NCBI RefSeq assembly: GCF_023716485.1
Contig: NZ_CP092418.1
Coordinates: forward strand, 3,083,001 to 3,147,000
DNA length: 64,000 bases
From: Microbulbifer variabilis
GTDB taxonomy: Bacteria; Pseudomonadota; Gammaproteobacteria; Pseudomonadales; Cellvibrionaceae
Direction of reading: 5' to 3'
The notes under the pieces were generated by a model. It was not told the origin of the DNA. It saw nothing but the letters and a program-made list of their open reading frames with translations, and did no database searches. Below are positions 26,992 to 34,309 of the stretch, piece after piece; the stretch's first letter is position 1, and each line of letters opens with the position of its first letter. The position numbers and the translations under genes are program-made.

Positions 26992-27387
26992 TTAATTGAG
27001 CACGCGATATCCGCGCCCGCGCAGACAGTTCTTGATAATCTGCTGGGCTTCTGCACCGGCACTGCCAGCACCAGAGAGGCCCCCCACCAGAGCGCCCGCT
27101 CCAGCACCTGCCGCCGCTGCGCGACTGCTATCACCAACAATAGCGCCGAGCGCGCCGCCCACTACAGCTCCGCCCGCAGCACCGGTTAACCCCCGGCGCC
27201 CCTGGTCGCTGTAGGTGGAATAAGCAATCCCCTTACACTCAGAGAGGTCGATTTGATACTGGTTCATATTGACGCCCCAGGTATCAATCACAATGCCACC
27301 GGCCCCAGGTACCTGTTCCGGTTGAGCAGCACAGCCAGCTAATAGAGCTATGCAAAATCCTGCAGTTGCGCTAATACCAGTTTTCAT
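26992..27387 (-). CDS. Glycine-zipper lipoprotein
   Basis: 131 aa from the ATG at 27387, which has GAGGTG five bases upstream; the frame is open 18 codons further, without a ribosome site. A lipobox 'ALLAGC' near residue 18 marks a lipoprotein. The middle is a glycine zipper: 'GAAGGAVVGGALGAIVGD' and 'AAGAGAGALVGGLSGAGSAG', seen in SlyB/OmpA-like 2TM-glycine-zipper proteins that sit in or against the outer membrane. A single Cys pair in the mature part ('SECKGI' and 'KNCLRGRGY') may form a disulfide. A structural or envelope-stress role is usual for the family. Confidence 0.75.
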   Translation of the reverse strand: MKTGISATAGFCIALLAGCAAQPEQVPGAGGIVIDTWGVNMNQYQIDLSECKGIAYSTYSDQGRRGLTGAAGGAVVGGALGAIVGDSSRAAAAGAGAGALVGGLSGAGSAGAEAQQIIKNCLRGRGYRVLN

Positions 27388-27691
27388 CGGACACCTCTTA
27401 CAGCCTGAGCCTAGAGATTGCGTATATGTCACGCTTTTCATCTTTAGGTTTAGCTGTTGGTTGAAGATGGCGCCAGTCGACAGTGAGAAAAAGCGAAGAA
27501 AAGAGTGACCAGATAGCCTAACAATCGGAATTTGATATGGCTTTCGAACCTGCCAAAGCCATTGTGATTGCCTGGAGGAAAAAGTTAAGAGGTCTTTAGG
27601 AAGTCTTCAAGGAAAGGGGTCTACTTGCCAAGTAAAAGCTTAAAAACAAGCTCTCACATAAAAATTCACCCGTGAACAGAGTTAAAACTCT

Positions 27692-28198
27692 TTACCGGTA
27701 AGCGGGATTAATAGCGCGAGCCAGGTAACTAAATCCCGGCAATATCAATGCCCAAATTAGAGACAGGATCATCAGTGATTGCCACAAGGGCTGACCCAGC
27801 TCTACGGTGCCATTCAGAAAAGCGCCGGTGTAATAGCTAAAAGGACCAAAAAAACCACCCAGTAACACTGCCAGCCACAAATTACGCTGCAAAAACACCA
27901 AGCTGTAACGCAACGTCATCGCAAAGTTCAACCATAAACACACCAGCCAGATGGGTGGCCAAGAAATACCGCTGAGATTTTGCAAGATACCTAAATGGAA
28001 GAGAATGGAATCCACCCCCACACCAAATAGAAAAACACCCCCCAACCACAAAGGCTCCCTACGCAGGTTTGCCACAAAAGTTAAGTGGATGAGCAAATTG
28101 ATCAAGGTAAAGGGCACTACAATCCAGGGGCGTGCGATAATCACACAGAGAGGCCAGGCAATATCAAATAATAAAGCGTTGACTATCAACCGCCACAT
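27692..28198 (-). CDS. DUF2878-family membrane protein, last gene of the lipid operon
   Basis: 168 aa, highly hydrophobic, with about five membrane helices ('NALLFDIAWPLCVIIA', 'WIVVPFTLINLLIHL', 'WLVCLWLNFAMTLRY' and others). DUF2878 proteins are known mainly from their place in ECF11 sigma/ChrR-controlled operons beside CFA-type methyltransferases; their biochemistry is not known to me. The ATG lies one base after the TGA of the methyltransferase gene, so translation is coupled. It ends the six-gene minus-strand operon. Confidence 0.8.
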   Translation of the reverse strand: MWRLIVNALLFDIAWPLCVIIARPWIVVPFTLINLLIHLTFVANLRREPLWLGGVFLFGVGVDSILFHLGILQNLSGISWPPIWLVCLWLNFAMTLRYSLVFLQRNLWLAVLLGGFFGPFSYYTGAFLNGTVELGQPLWQSLMILSLIWALILPGFSYLARAINPAYR

Positions 28199-28199
28199 A

Positions 28200-29453
28200 T
28201 CAGCCGATAAGAGCGCGTGGCTTGGCGAAGACGAACTGAGCAGTACTGATCACCCGCTGCATAAAGCCACCCTCGCAGTAACACAAGTAGAATTCCCACA
28301 TGCGGATAAAGCGATCGTCAAAGCCCAAATTGCGCACTTGCGGCAGCTGATTCAAAAATGCTTTGCGCCAATGTTGCAATGTACGCGCATAGTCTGCAGT
28401 AATATCCTCTAACCCCACAATCTGCATATCGGTAGCAGTGGCAATCTGCTGAGCAATCACTTGATTAGATGGCAGACAGCCGCCGGGAAAAATATAGTGC
28501 TGGATAAAATCAATATCTTTGCGATATTGATGGTAGCGTTGATCCGAAATGGTAATGGCCTGCATCAACATCAGGCCATCCTCTTTAAGCAGGCGCCCAC
28601 AAATTGAGAAAAATTTGTAGTGGTATTCGTGCCCTACTGCCTCAACCATTTCAATAGAGACCAGTTTATCAAAGCGTCCCTCTAAATCCCGGTAATCCTG
28701 TAGCAGCACGTGTACTTTATCTTGCAGTCCTTCACGCTCCACCCATTGGCGAGCGTATTGATATTGTTTTTCAGAAATAGTCGCAGTGGTTACCTGGCAG
28801 CCGTAGTGTTTTGCCGCATAAATGGCCATGCCCCCCCAACCAGTGCCTATTTCTAGCAAGTGGTCGCCGGGTTTCAATTGCAGTTTTTGGCAAATATGCT
28901 CCATTTTATGGATGGAGGCCTGGTACAAGGTTGTCTGCTCTGAGGGAAATATCGCAGAGGAGTAGAGCATGGTTTTATCGAGGAATAACTGAAAAAAATC
29001 ATTTCCCTGATCGTAATGTGCAGCAATATTTTTGCGTGAGCCACTGCGGTTGTTACTGTTGAGACGATGCAGGACACGCAGCAGCACACGGGGCAATTTA
29101 CTCCAGCGGCTATCCATACTTTCAATCAGGGACATATTGTCAACCATCAGGCGAATGACATCCAATAAGCACGGGGAGTCCCAAACCTTTTCCATATAGG
29201 CTTCACCGGAACCAATAGTGCCGTTTAACAATACCTGTACATAGGCAATGGGATCCCGCACACGAATATGCGCCCGAACTTTTGCCTGTTCAATTGGTTG
29301 ACCAAAACGGTAATGGCTATCCCCTTCTTCAATCAATAGATGGCCGCGCTCTATCACTTGCATCTTGCCCAAAACCAGCTTGCGGGCGAGCCTGATCAAC
29401 CAGGACTGGCTCTCTCCTTCGACAATAACCTGTGAAGATTCTTTTGCATTCAT
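28200..29453 (-). CDS. Cyclopropane-fatty-acyl-phospholipid synthase-type methyltransferase
   Basis: 417 aa SAM-dependent enzyme acting on unsaturated fatty-acyl chains of phospholipids. The SAM site is 'LLEIGTGWGGMAIYAAKHYG'; 'YDQGNDFFQLFLDKTMLYSS' and 'FPGGCLPSN' are CFA-family signatures. Members of this subfamily in ChrR regulons have been linked to altered, methylated or furan fatty acids rather than only cyclopropanes (established family knowledge; the product here is undetermined). The ATG overlaps the previous stop (ATGA). It is within the sigma/ChrR-divergent operon. Confidence 0.92.
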   Translation of the reverse strand: MNAKESSQVIVEGESQSWLIRLARKLVLGKMQVIERGHLLIEEGDSHYRFGQPIEQAKVRAHIRVRDPIAYVQVLLNGTIGSGEAYMEKVWDSPCLLDVIRLMVDNMSLIESMDSRWSKLPRVLLRVLHRLNSNNRSGSRKNIAAHYDQGNDFFQLFLDKTMLYSSAIFPSEQTTLYQASIHKMEHICQKLQLKPGDHLLEIGTGWGGMAIYAAKHYGCQVTTATISEKQYQYARQWVEREGLQDKVHVLLQDYRDLEGRFDKLVSIEMVEAVGHEYHYKFFSICGRLLKEDGLMLMQAITISDQRYHQYRKDIDFIQHYIFPGGCLPSNQVIAQQIATATDMQIVGLEDITADYARTLQHWRKAFLNQLPQVRNLGFDDRFIRMWEFYLCYCEGGFMQRVISTAQFVFAKPRALIG

Positions 29454-30241
29454 AAACGCTTCTCCCCTCCCTGGACTTCACCCCTGCCACCGGGATGGGC
29501 ATAGACAGGTGTGCGCTTGAACCATAATTTCAGCGCCTGCCAATAAATTGTGGCAATCACTTTTACGGTCATAAATGGATACTGGATCAGGATACGATTG
29601 AGCAGGTCACCACTCAGCTCACTGCGGCGCAGACTGAGAATGGCATCAAATAAGGGGCGCTCTTCCTGCTCCTCATCGCTTAAATCAAAATTCTGTAAAT
29701 ACGCGGTTAGGCGATCGCCGGGAGTAATACTTCTCCAGCGATATCCCTGGGAAATCGGCATAAATGGGGAGACGTGAAAAGTCTTTGCAAAAGCTACTTT
29801 CTGTACACGAGCCCCAGAGCGGCAATCGAGTACATAGCTATGACGCTCGTTCCAGGGGGTATTATGAACATCCAGTAATAGCCAATGCACTTCCCTGCCC
29901 TCGGCATCAAAACAGTAATAAATACTGATGGGATTCATGTTATAGCCAAAGTAGCGCCAATTAGCGAGCACACGTATGGGCCCTTGCGGGCGCTCTCCCG
30001 CAACCCGCTCAACCCTGAGACATACAGCCTCTTCGACACTGAGTTTCGGATCGCCAAAAAAATCCTCGCGACGAAATCGAGCCGGTGCCCAGGGCTTTTT
30101 GGACCACCAGCGCGATAACGAGCAAAAATCATCCAGCTCCGCCAAGTCTAAATAAACCATAAACACTTTGTAGCGGAACTGATTTTGACGGGGCGCAAAA
30201 CGACGGTGCTGAACCCAACCAGTATAAATAGCGCTCTTCAT
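29450..30241 (-). CDS. DUF1365-family protein of the lipid operon
   Basis: 263 aa from the ATG at 30241, chosen because DUF1365 proteins start with a segment like 'MKSAIYTGWVQHRRFAP'. The frame also reaches a GTG at 30280, which forms a GTGA overlap with the upstream stop, so a longer version with 13 extra residues cannot be excluded. Conserved blocks 'FRYKVFMVYLDLAEL', 'FGYNMNPISIYYCFD' and 'HVSPFMPISQGYRW' are typical. The family is regularly found with a flavin amine-oxidase-like protein and a CFA-type methyltransferase; the biochemical role is not established. Confidence 0.85.
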   Translation of the reverse strand: MKSAIYTGWVQHRRFAPRQNQFRYKVFMVYLDLAELDDFCSLSRWWSKKPWAPARFRREDFFGDPKLSVEEAVCLRVERVAGERPQGPIRVLANWRYFGYNMNPISIYYCFDAEGREVHWLLLDVHNTPWNERHSYVLDCRSGARVQKVAFAKTFHVSPFMPISQGYRWRSITPGDRLTAYLQNFDLSDEEQEERPLFDAILSLRRSELSGDLLNRILIQYPFMTVKVIATIYWQALKLWFKRTPVYAHPGGRGEVQGGEKRL

Positions 30242-30276
30242 GGCCGCGCCCGCAACGATAGCCTTTGGCTTTTCCT

Positions 30277-31533
30277 TCACCAATCAACCCCAATCCCTTT
30301 GGCAACCCGCAGCGCACTGCATACCCCATCTTCATGAAAGCCGTTGGCCCAGTAAGCGCCACAAAACCAGGTACGATTCACTCCGTTTATCCTCTCCCAC
30401 TGCTGTTGGGCACGATTACCCGCTACAGAAAACTGGGGATGCGCGTATTCAAAGCGAGCGAGAATTTTTTTGGGGTTGATACGCTCCTCAGCATTCAGGG
30501 TGACACAATAAGTTTTATCCGTTGCCAATCCCTGCAGGATATTCATGTTGTAAGTAAGTACCGGCAGCTCATCGCTTTCGGCACGTAAGCGGTAATTCCA
30601 GCTGGACCAACTGCGCCTGTGCTGTGGTAATAAAGTGGAATCGGTATGTAGAGCCACACTATTGCACGCATAGGGGATGGCACTCAGCAGTTGTCGCTCC
30701 AGATTAGAGGTATCTTTAAGGCATTCCAGCGCTTGATCCGAGTGGCAGGCAAGGATCACCTGATCAAACGTCAGCTGCTCCCCCTCACTGGTCACTAGCT
30801 CTACGCTTTGCTCCTTGCGCCAGAGGGATTTCACTTTAGTGGAGAGCCGAATCCTGTCGGCATAGGGCGCACTCAGCGCAGGAATATAAGAGCGAGAGCC
30901 CCCTTTAATCACGCGCCACTGTGGCCGCCGCAGCAGATTGAGCAGCCCGTGATTGAAAAAGAAGCGCACAAAAAAGCTCACCGAGAATTCCAGCATCTGC
31001 GACACACTGGCCGACCAAATTGCCGAACCCATGGGCACCAGATAACGGTTGGCAAATTCGGCCGAATAGCCATTTGCCGGTAAATACTCACCCAGGGTCA
31101 GGCCCTCGTGAAGGCGCCCCTCGCGCCAATCTCGCATAGCAGTGCGATTAAACCGCACTATATCCCATAACATGCGCCAGTGGCCGGCACTGAGAAGATT
31201 GGAGCGCTGGGAAAATAATGTATTGAGATTGTTGCCGGCATACTCATAGCCCTCCCGATCACAGCGCACACTGAAACCCATAGCGGTCGGCTGGGATTCG
31301 ACACCCAGTTCATTGAGTAAACGAATAAAGTTCGGGTAGGTCCAATCGTTATACACGATAAAGCCGGTATCAATAGCCAGGGTTCGTTTGCCTTCTTCCT
31401 CTACATCAATAGTCGCAGTATGCCCCCCCAGGCGGTCCTGTGATTCAAACAAGGTAATCTCGTGCTTGCGACTCAAAAGATAAGCCGCCGTCATGCCGGC
31501 AATTCCACTGCCAACGATGGCAATACGCATCAA
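30277..31533 (-). CDS. FAD-dependent amine-oxidase-like flavoprotein of the lipid operon
   Basis: 418 aa. The N-terminal 'MRIAIVGSGIAGMTAAYLLS' plus 'EITLFESQDRLGGHT' is the Rossmann dinucleotide-binding motif and the RxGGH/T variant of NAD(P)/FAD amine oxidoreductases. The last part 'TWFCGAYWANGFHEDGVCSA' is the conserved FAD-binding C-terminus of this subfamily. In sigma/ChrR regulons this flavoprotein is proposed to act on lipid acyl chains with the CFA-type enzyme. The ATG overlaps the stop of the SDR gene (ATGA). Confidence 0.88.
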   Translation of the reverse strand: MMRIAIVGSGIAGMTAAYLLSRKHEITLFESQDRLGGHTATIDVEEEGKRTLAIDTGFIVYNDWTYPNFIRLLNELGVESQPTAMGFSVRCDREGYEYAGNNLNTLFSQRSNLLSAGHWRMLWDIVRFNRTAMRDWREGRLHEGLTLGEYLPANGYSAEFANRYLVPMGSAIWSASVSQMLEFSVSFFVRFFFNHGLLNLLRRPQWRVIKGGSRSYIPALSAPYADRIRLSTKVKSLWRKEQSVELVTSEGEQLTFDQVILACHSDQALECLKDTSNLERQLLSAIPYACNSVALHTDSTLLPQHRRSWSSWNYRLRAESDELPVLTYNMNILQGLATDKTYCVTLNAEERINPKKILARFEYAHPQFSVAGNRAQQQWERINGVNRTWFCGAYWANGFHEDGVCSALRVAKGIGVDW

Positions 31534-32306
31534 CTCTTCCTTAAGGTACGAATCCTACTTATTTTTGGTGTGCAAAAACGAAACCAAAGAAAACGGAAAA
31601 ATCCGAGAAAACGCAGTGGCAGGCTCAAGCGCAGAGGAAAATCGATTATGGATTTTCTGCGAGCCAACCCCACCTCAATATACTCCGCTGCTTGCTCCGC
31701 GCTAATCAAAAAAGGCATGTCAAAGTCATTCTGCGCGGTGAGCGGGGTGTCGACAAAACCAGGGCGGATCAACACGACCTTGAGGTTGGTATGGCAGACA
31801 TCCCCACGTACCGATGCCAGAAAATAATCCAGCGCGGCTTTGGAGCTGCCATAAGCCTCTGCCCTGGGAAATGGCACTAGCGAAGATAAGCTGCCCAATG
31901 CGGCAAAAACCGGAGAAGCACTGACAGCCAGCAGCGGTAAAGCACAATGCAATGTATTCACTACACCAAAGAAATTGGCATCAAAAACCCGCCGGTACAT
32001 TGTGGTATCAAGCTGTAAATCATCGTCGTACTCACAAGTGCCAGCACAGGCAATCACCGTATCCAGATGATCGGTTAAATCCTTGAGGCGCTCGAAGGTA
32101 GAGGCCATACCGCTGTCATCGGCCACATCGCAGTCGAGTATGCGAATATGTGTGGGAGCGAGCTGTTGCAGCTCTTCTAGCGCTTCACGCCGGCGCCCAC
32201 TGGCAATTACAAAGTTATTATGCTCGGCAAGGCGCAAGACCAGGGCGCGGCCAATGCCGGAACTGGCTCCGGTAACCCATAGTGTCCTATTGCGAATCTC
32301 CGTCAC
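31530..32306 (-). CDS. Short-chain dehydrogenase/reductase of the lipid operon
   Basis: 258 aa, GTG start, 3 bp after the preceding gene. 'LWVTGASSGIGRALVLRLAE' is the TGxxxGIG cofactor site. The catalytic Ser lies in 'LGSLSSLVPFPRAEAYGSSK', which also holds the YxxxK pair, so the enzyme should be active. The C-terminal ~25 residues are hydrophobic then basic, which could attach it to the membrane. Substrate unknown; operon context suggests a lipid-linked alcohol or ketone. Confidence 0.9.
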   Translation of the reverse strand: MTEIRNRTLWVTGASSGIGRALVLRLAEHNNFVIASGRRREALEELQQLAPTHIRILDCDVADDSGMASTFERLKDLTDHLDTVIACAGTCEYDDDLQLDTTMYRRVFDANFFGVVNTLHCALPLLAVSASPVFAALGSLSSLVPFPRAEAYGSSKAALDYFLASVRGDVCHTNLKVVLIRPGFVDTPLTAQNDFDMPFLISAEQAAEYIEVGLARRKSIIDFPLRLSLPLRFLGFFRFLWFRFCTPKISRIRTLRKS

Positions 32307-32309
32307 CAG

Positions 32310-32741
32310 TCAGCCCCGCTCCAGACGCAACTTAATCCTGCGCAACAGGGAGCCCAGCAGGGGCACCTGCTCATACACCATTGCCCCCATGTCATAGAAA
32401 TCTTCGTGATAAAACACTTTGTCGGAAAAGCGCACCAAACTACAACCGCGTAAACGCAGCGGCCGGCCGCCCTTCAAAGACTGGTGCGCATAGTGCATAT
32501 ACCAGGGCAGGCAAGCACTATCACGGGTAATGGAAGCCTCCTCAAAGCGAAAGCGACACTGGGTAAGGCCGTGGCTCATATCAGAGAAATAGGCCTTGAG
32601 GGCGGGGAGCCCCTCGATTCGGTGCAGAGGATCGCGAAACACAATTTTGTCACTGTACATATTTGACAGTTCCGCCGGGTCTCTAACCAAAAAATCCCGA
32701 TAATAAGACTGGACTTCTTTTACCAATGTGCGGCTGCTCAT
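32310..32741 (-). CDS. NTF2/SnoaL-like protein, first gene of the lipid operon
   Basis: 143 aa from the ATG at 32741, preceded by GGAAGGGAAA; a GTG 12 bp upstream is possible. The sequence fits the cone-shaped NTF2/SnoaL fold ('VQSYYRDFLVRDPAELSNMY' and 'DPLHRIEGLPALKAYFSDM', then 'CSLVRFSDKVFYHEDFYD'). These proteins are small isomerases or binding proteins. It heads the operon that faces the ECF sigma gene across a 150-bp gap. Confidence 0.8.
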   Translation of the reverse strand: MSSRTLVKEVQSYYRDFLVRDPAELSNMYSDKIVFRDPLHRIEGLPALKAYFSDMSHGLTQCRFRFEEASITRDSACLPWYMHYAHQSLKGGRPLRLRGCSLVRFSDKVFYHEDFYDMGAMVYEQVPLLGSLLRRIKLRLERG

Positions 32742-32777
32742 TTTCCCTTCCACTGTATTCCGCGGCGCTACCCCTCT

Positions 32778-32807
32778 GATTTACGTTAGCCTGCCAATGG
32801 CAGATCA
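32778..32807 (-). promoter_or_regulatory. Candidate ECF (RpoE/ChrR-type) promoter of the lipid operon
   Basis: On the minus strand TGATCT (32807-32802) and TAAATC (32783-32778) are 18 bp apart, about 37 bp upstream of the NTF2-like gene. This resembles the TGATCC / TAAGA-like promoters described for the ChrR-partnered sigma factors. The -10 match is only partial. Confidence 0.4.
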
Positions 32808-32888
32808 CAGCGCCAAAATAAAAATAACCCAATCCATTTAGTGCGCAGATGCGTAGTAAGGATCGACACAACATTAGAGAGCGCTAAT

Positions 32889-33506
32889 ATGGCGCACAGG
32901 CAAAGACAAAACGGCAATGGAATTGCGGTGAAAGCTTCCCAGGACTACAAGGATGACTGGAGCAGGCTGCTAACGCAGGTTGGCGCTCAGCGCGACCGCC
33001 AGGCGTTTGAGCGTGTTTTCCGACATTTTGCCCCGCTCATTAAGGGCTTCCACCACAGCCGCAGTACCCAGGCACTCAACGCCGAAGCGGCCGATGAACT
33101 GGTGCAGGAAGTTATGCTCAAGGTATGGCATAAAGCCCCCCGCTTTGACCAGGGCAAGGCCTCGGCCAGCACCTGGATATTCACTATTATGCGCAATTGC
33201 CGTATTGACATGTTGCGCCGCAACCAGCGCCATCAAAATCGCGACAACGATGTTGATGTGGCCGATATTTGGGATGAGAACCTGGAAAGCCAGCCGCTGC
33301 TGTTCTTACAACACAAGCGCAACGAGCGCGATATTGCCGATGGCCTCAGCGCCCTGCCCGCTGAGCAGTGCCACATTTTGGAAAAGGCTTATATGGAGGG
33401 AAAATCCCACAGCGAGATCTCCGAAGAATTGCGCCTCCCCCTCGGCACGGTCAAATCCAGGGTGCGCCTGGCCATGAAGAAATTGCAAGCTCGGTTCGTC
33501 AGGTAA
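32889..33506 (+). CDS. ECF-family RNA polymerase sigma factor, partner of ChrR
   Basis: 205 aa from the ATG at 32889; a GTG at 32841 would add 16 residues of poor quality. Sigma2 region: 'ADELVQEVMLKVWHKAPRFD' and 'STWIFTIMRNCRIDMLRR'. Sigma4 region: 'LSALPAEQCHILEKAYMEGK' then 'SHSEISEELRLPLGTVKSRV'. It is followed after 7 bp by a ChrR-like anti-sigma, which places it in the RpoE/ChrR (ECF11-like) group that responds to singlet oxygen and related photo-oxidative stress. It probably controls the divergent lipid operon and itself. Confidence 0.9.
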   Translation: MAHRQRQNGNGIAVKASQDYKDDWSRLLTQVGAQRDRQAFERVFRHFAPLIKGFHHSRSTQALNAEAADELVQEVMLKVWHKAPRFDQGKASASTWIFTIMRNCRIDMLRRNQRHQNRDNDVDVADIWDENLESQPLLFLQHKRNERDIADGLSALPAEQCHILEKAYMEGKSHSEISEELRLPLGTVKSRVRLAMKKLQARFVR

Positions 33507-33513
33507 ACGTCCA

Positions 33514-34197
33514 ATGATTCGCCATCACCCGGATGAAAACCTTCTGTTGGAATACGCCTCAGGCAGCTTGGCCAGGGGCCCCAGCCTGGTTGTTGCAGCC
33601 CATGTGCAGATGTGTGCTGATTGCCGATCCCAGTTGCATACCCTGAACAATCTCGGTGGCTCCCTCCTAAATGGGAGCCCGGCGCAGCCATTGCAAGCCA
33701 ACGCCTTCGAGCGCCTGATGGAACGCATCAGCCAGATTCCGGAGAAAATCCTCCACAAAAGTGAAGAAAGCTCCACCCCGGCCCCGGTCAGCAGGGAACC
33801 GGCTATGGACCACTTACCCAAAGTGTTAAATAAATTATTGGCCAGCAATCCAAACAGGCGCTGGAAGACCCTGACTCGCAACCTACAAATATGCCGGCTC
33901 AAGTCTGGACAGAGAGAGTATGAAGTGGCTTTTCACAGCCTGCGCAGCGGCAGCGGACTACCGAAACACGATCACCGTGGGCGGGAATTCGCCCTGGTAC
34001 TGCACGGCAGCTTTTCCGATCACAACGGTATCTATGGCCGGGGGGATTTCGTCCTGCGCGAGCCGGGGCAGGTACACAGGCCCATCGCCACTCAGGACAT
34101 GGACTGCCTGTGTTTTTCCGCAGTAGAAGCTCCGGTTTCACTCACTGGAGTCCGCGGTCTGTTTCTCAATCCGCTGATCCCCTTTCGGCCGGGTTAG
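33514..34197 (+). CDS. chrR: ChrR-type zinc-binding anti-sigma factor with cupin domain
   Basis: 227 aa. The N-terminal anti-sigma domain binds one zinc through His5, His30, Cys34 and Cys37 ('HVQMCADC' is visible), the ZAS arrangement that holds the sigma factor inactive. The C-terminal ~110 residues form a cupin with 'GSGLPKHDHRGREFALVLHG' and a later 'GQVHRPI', which supplies the second metal site that makes ChrR respond to singlet oxygen. It is cotranscribed with the sigma gene. All four anti-sigma zinc ligands and the cupin His/Glu set are present, so it should be functional. Confidence 0.93.
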   Translation: MIRHHPDENLLLEYASGSLARGPSLVVAAHVQMCADCRSQLHTLNNLGGSLLNGSPAQPLQANAFERLMERISQIPEKILHKSEESSTPAPVSREPAMDHLPKVLNKLLASNPNRRWKTLTRNLQICRLKSGQREYEVAFHSLRSGSGLPKHDHRGREFALVLHGSFSDHNGIYGRGDFVLREPGQVHRPIATQDMDCLCFSAVEAPVSLTGVRGLFLNPLIPFRPG

Positions 34198-34309
34198 ACC
34201 CGATAGATTTTGCCTCCAGGTACACGGTAAGAAATATCACTGGCGTCCCTGCCATACATCCATTCCTTACTTATTTCCGATGCACTATTTCCGTTGCTTA
34301 CCCAGGGGC

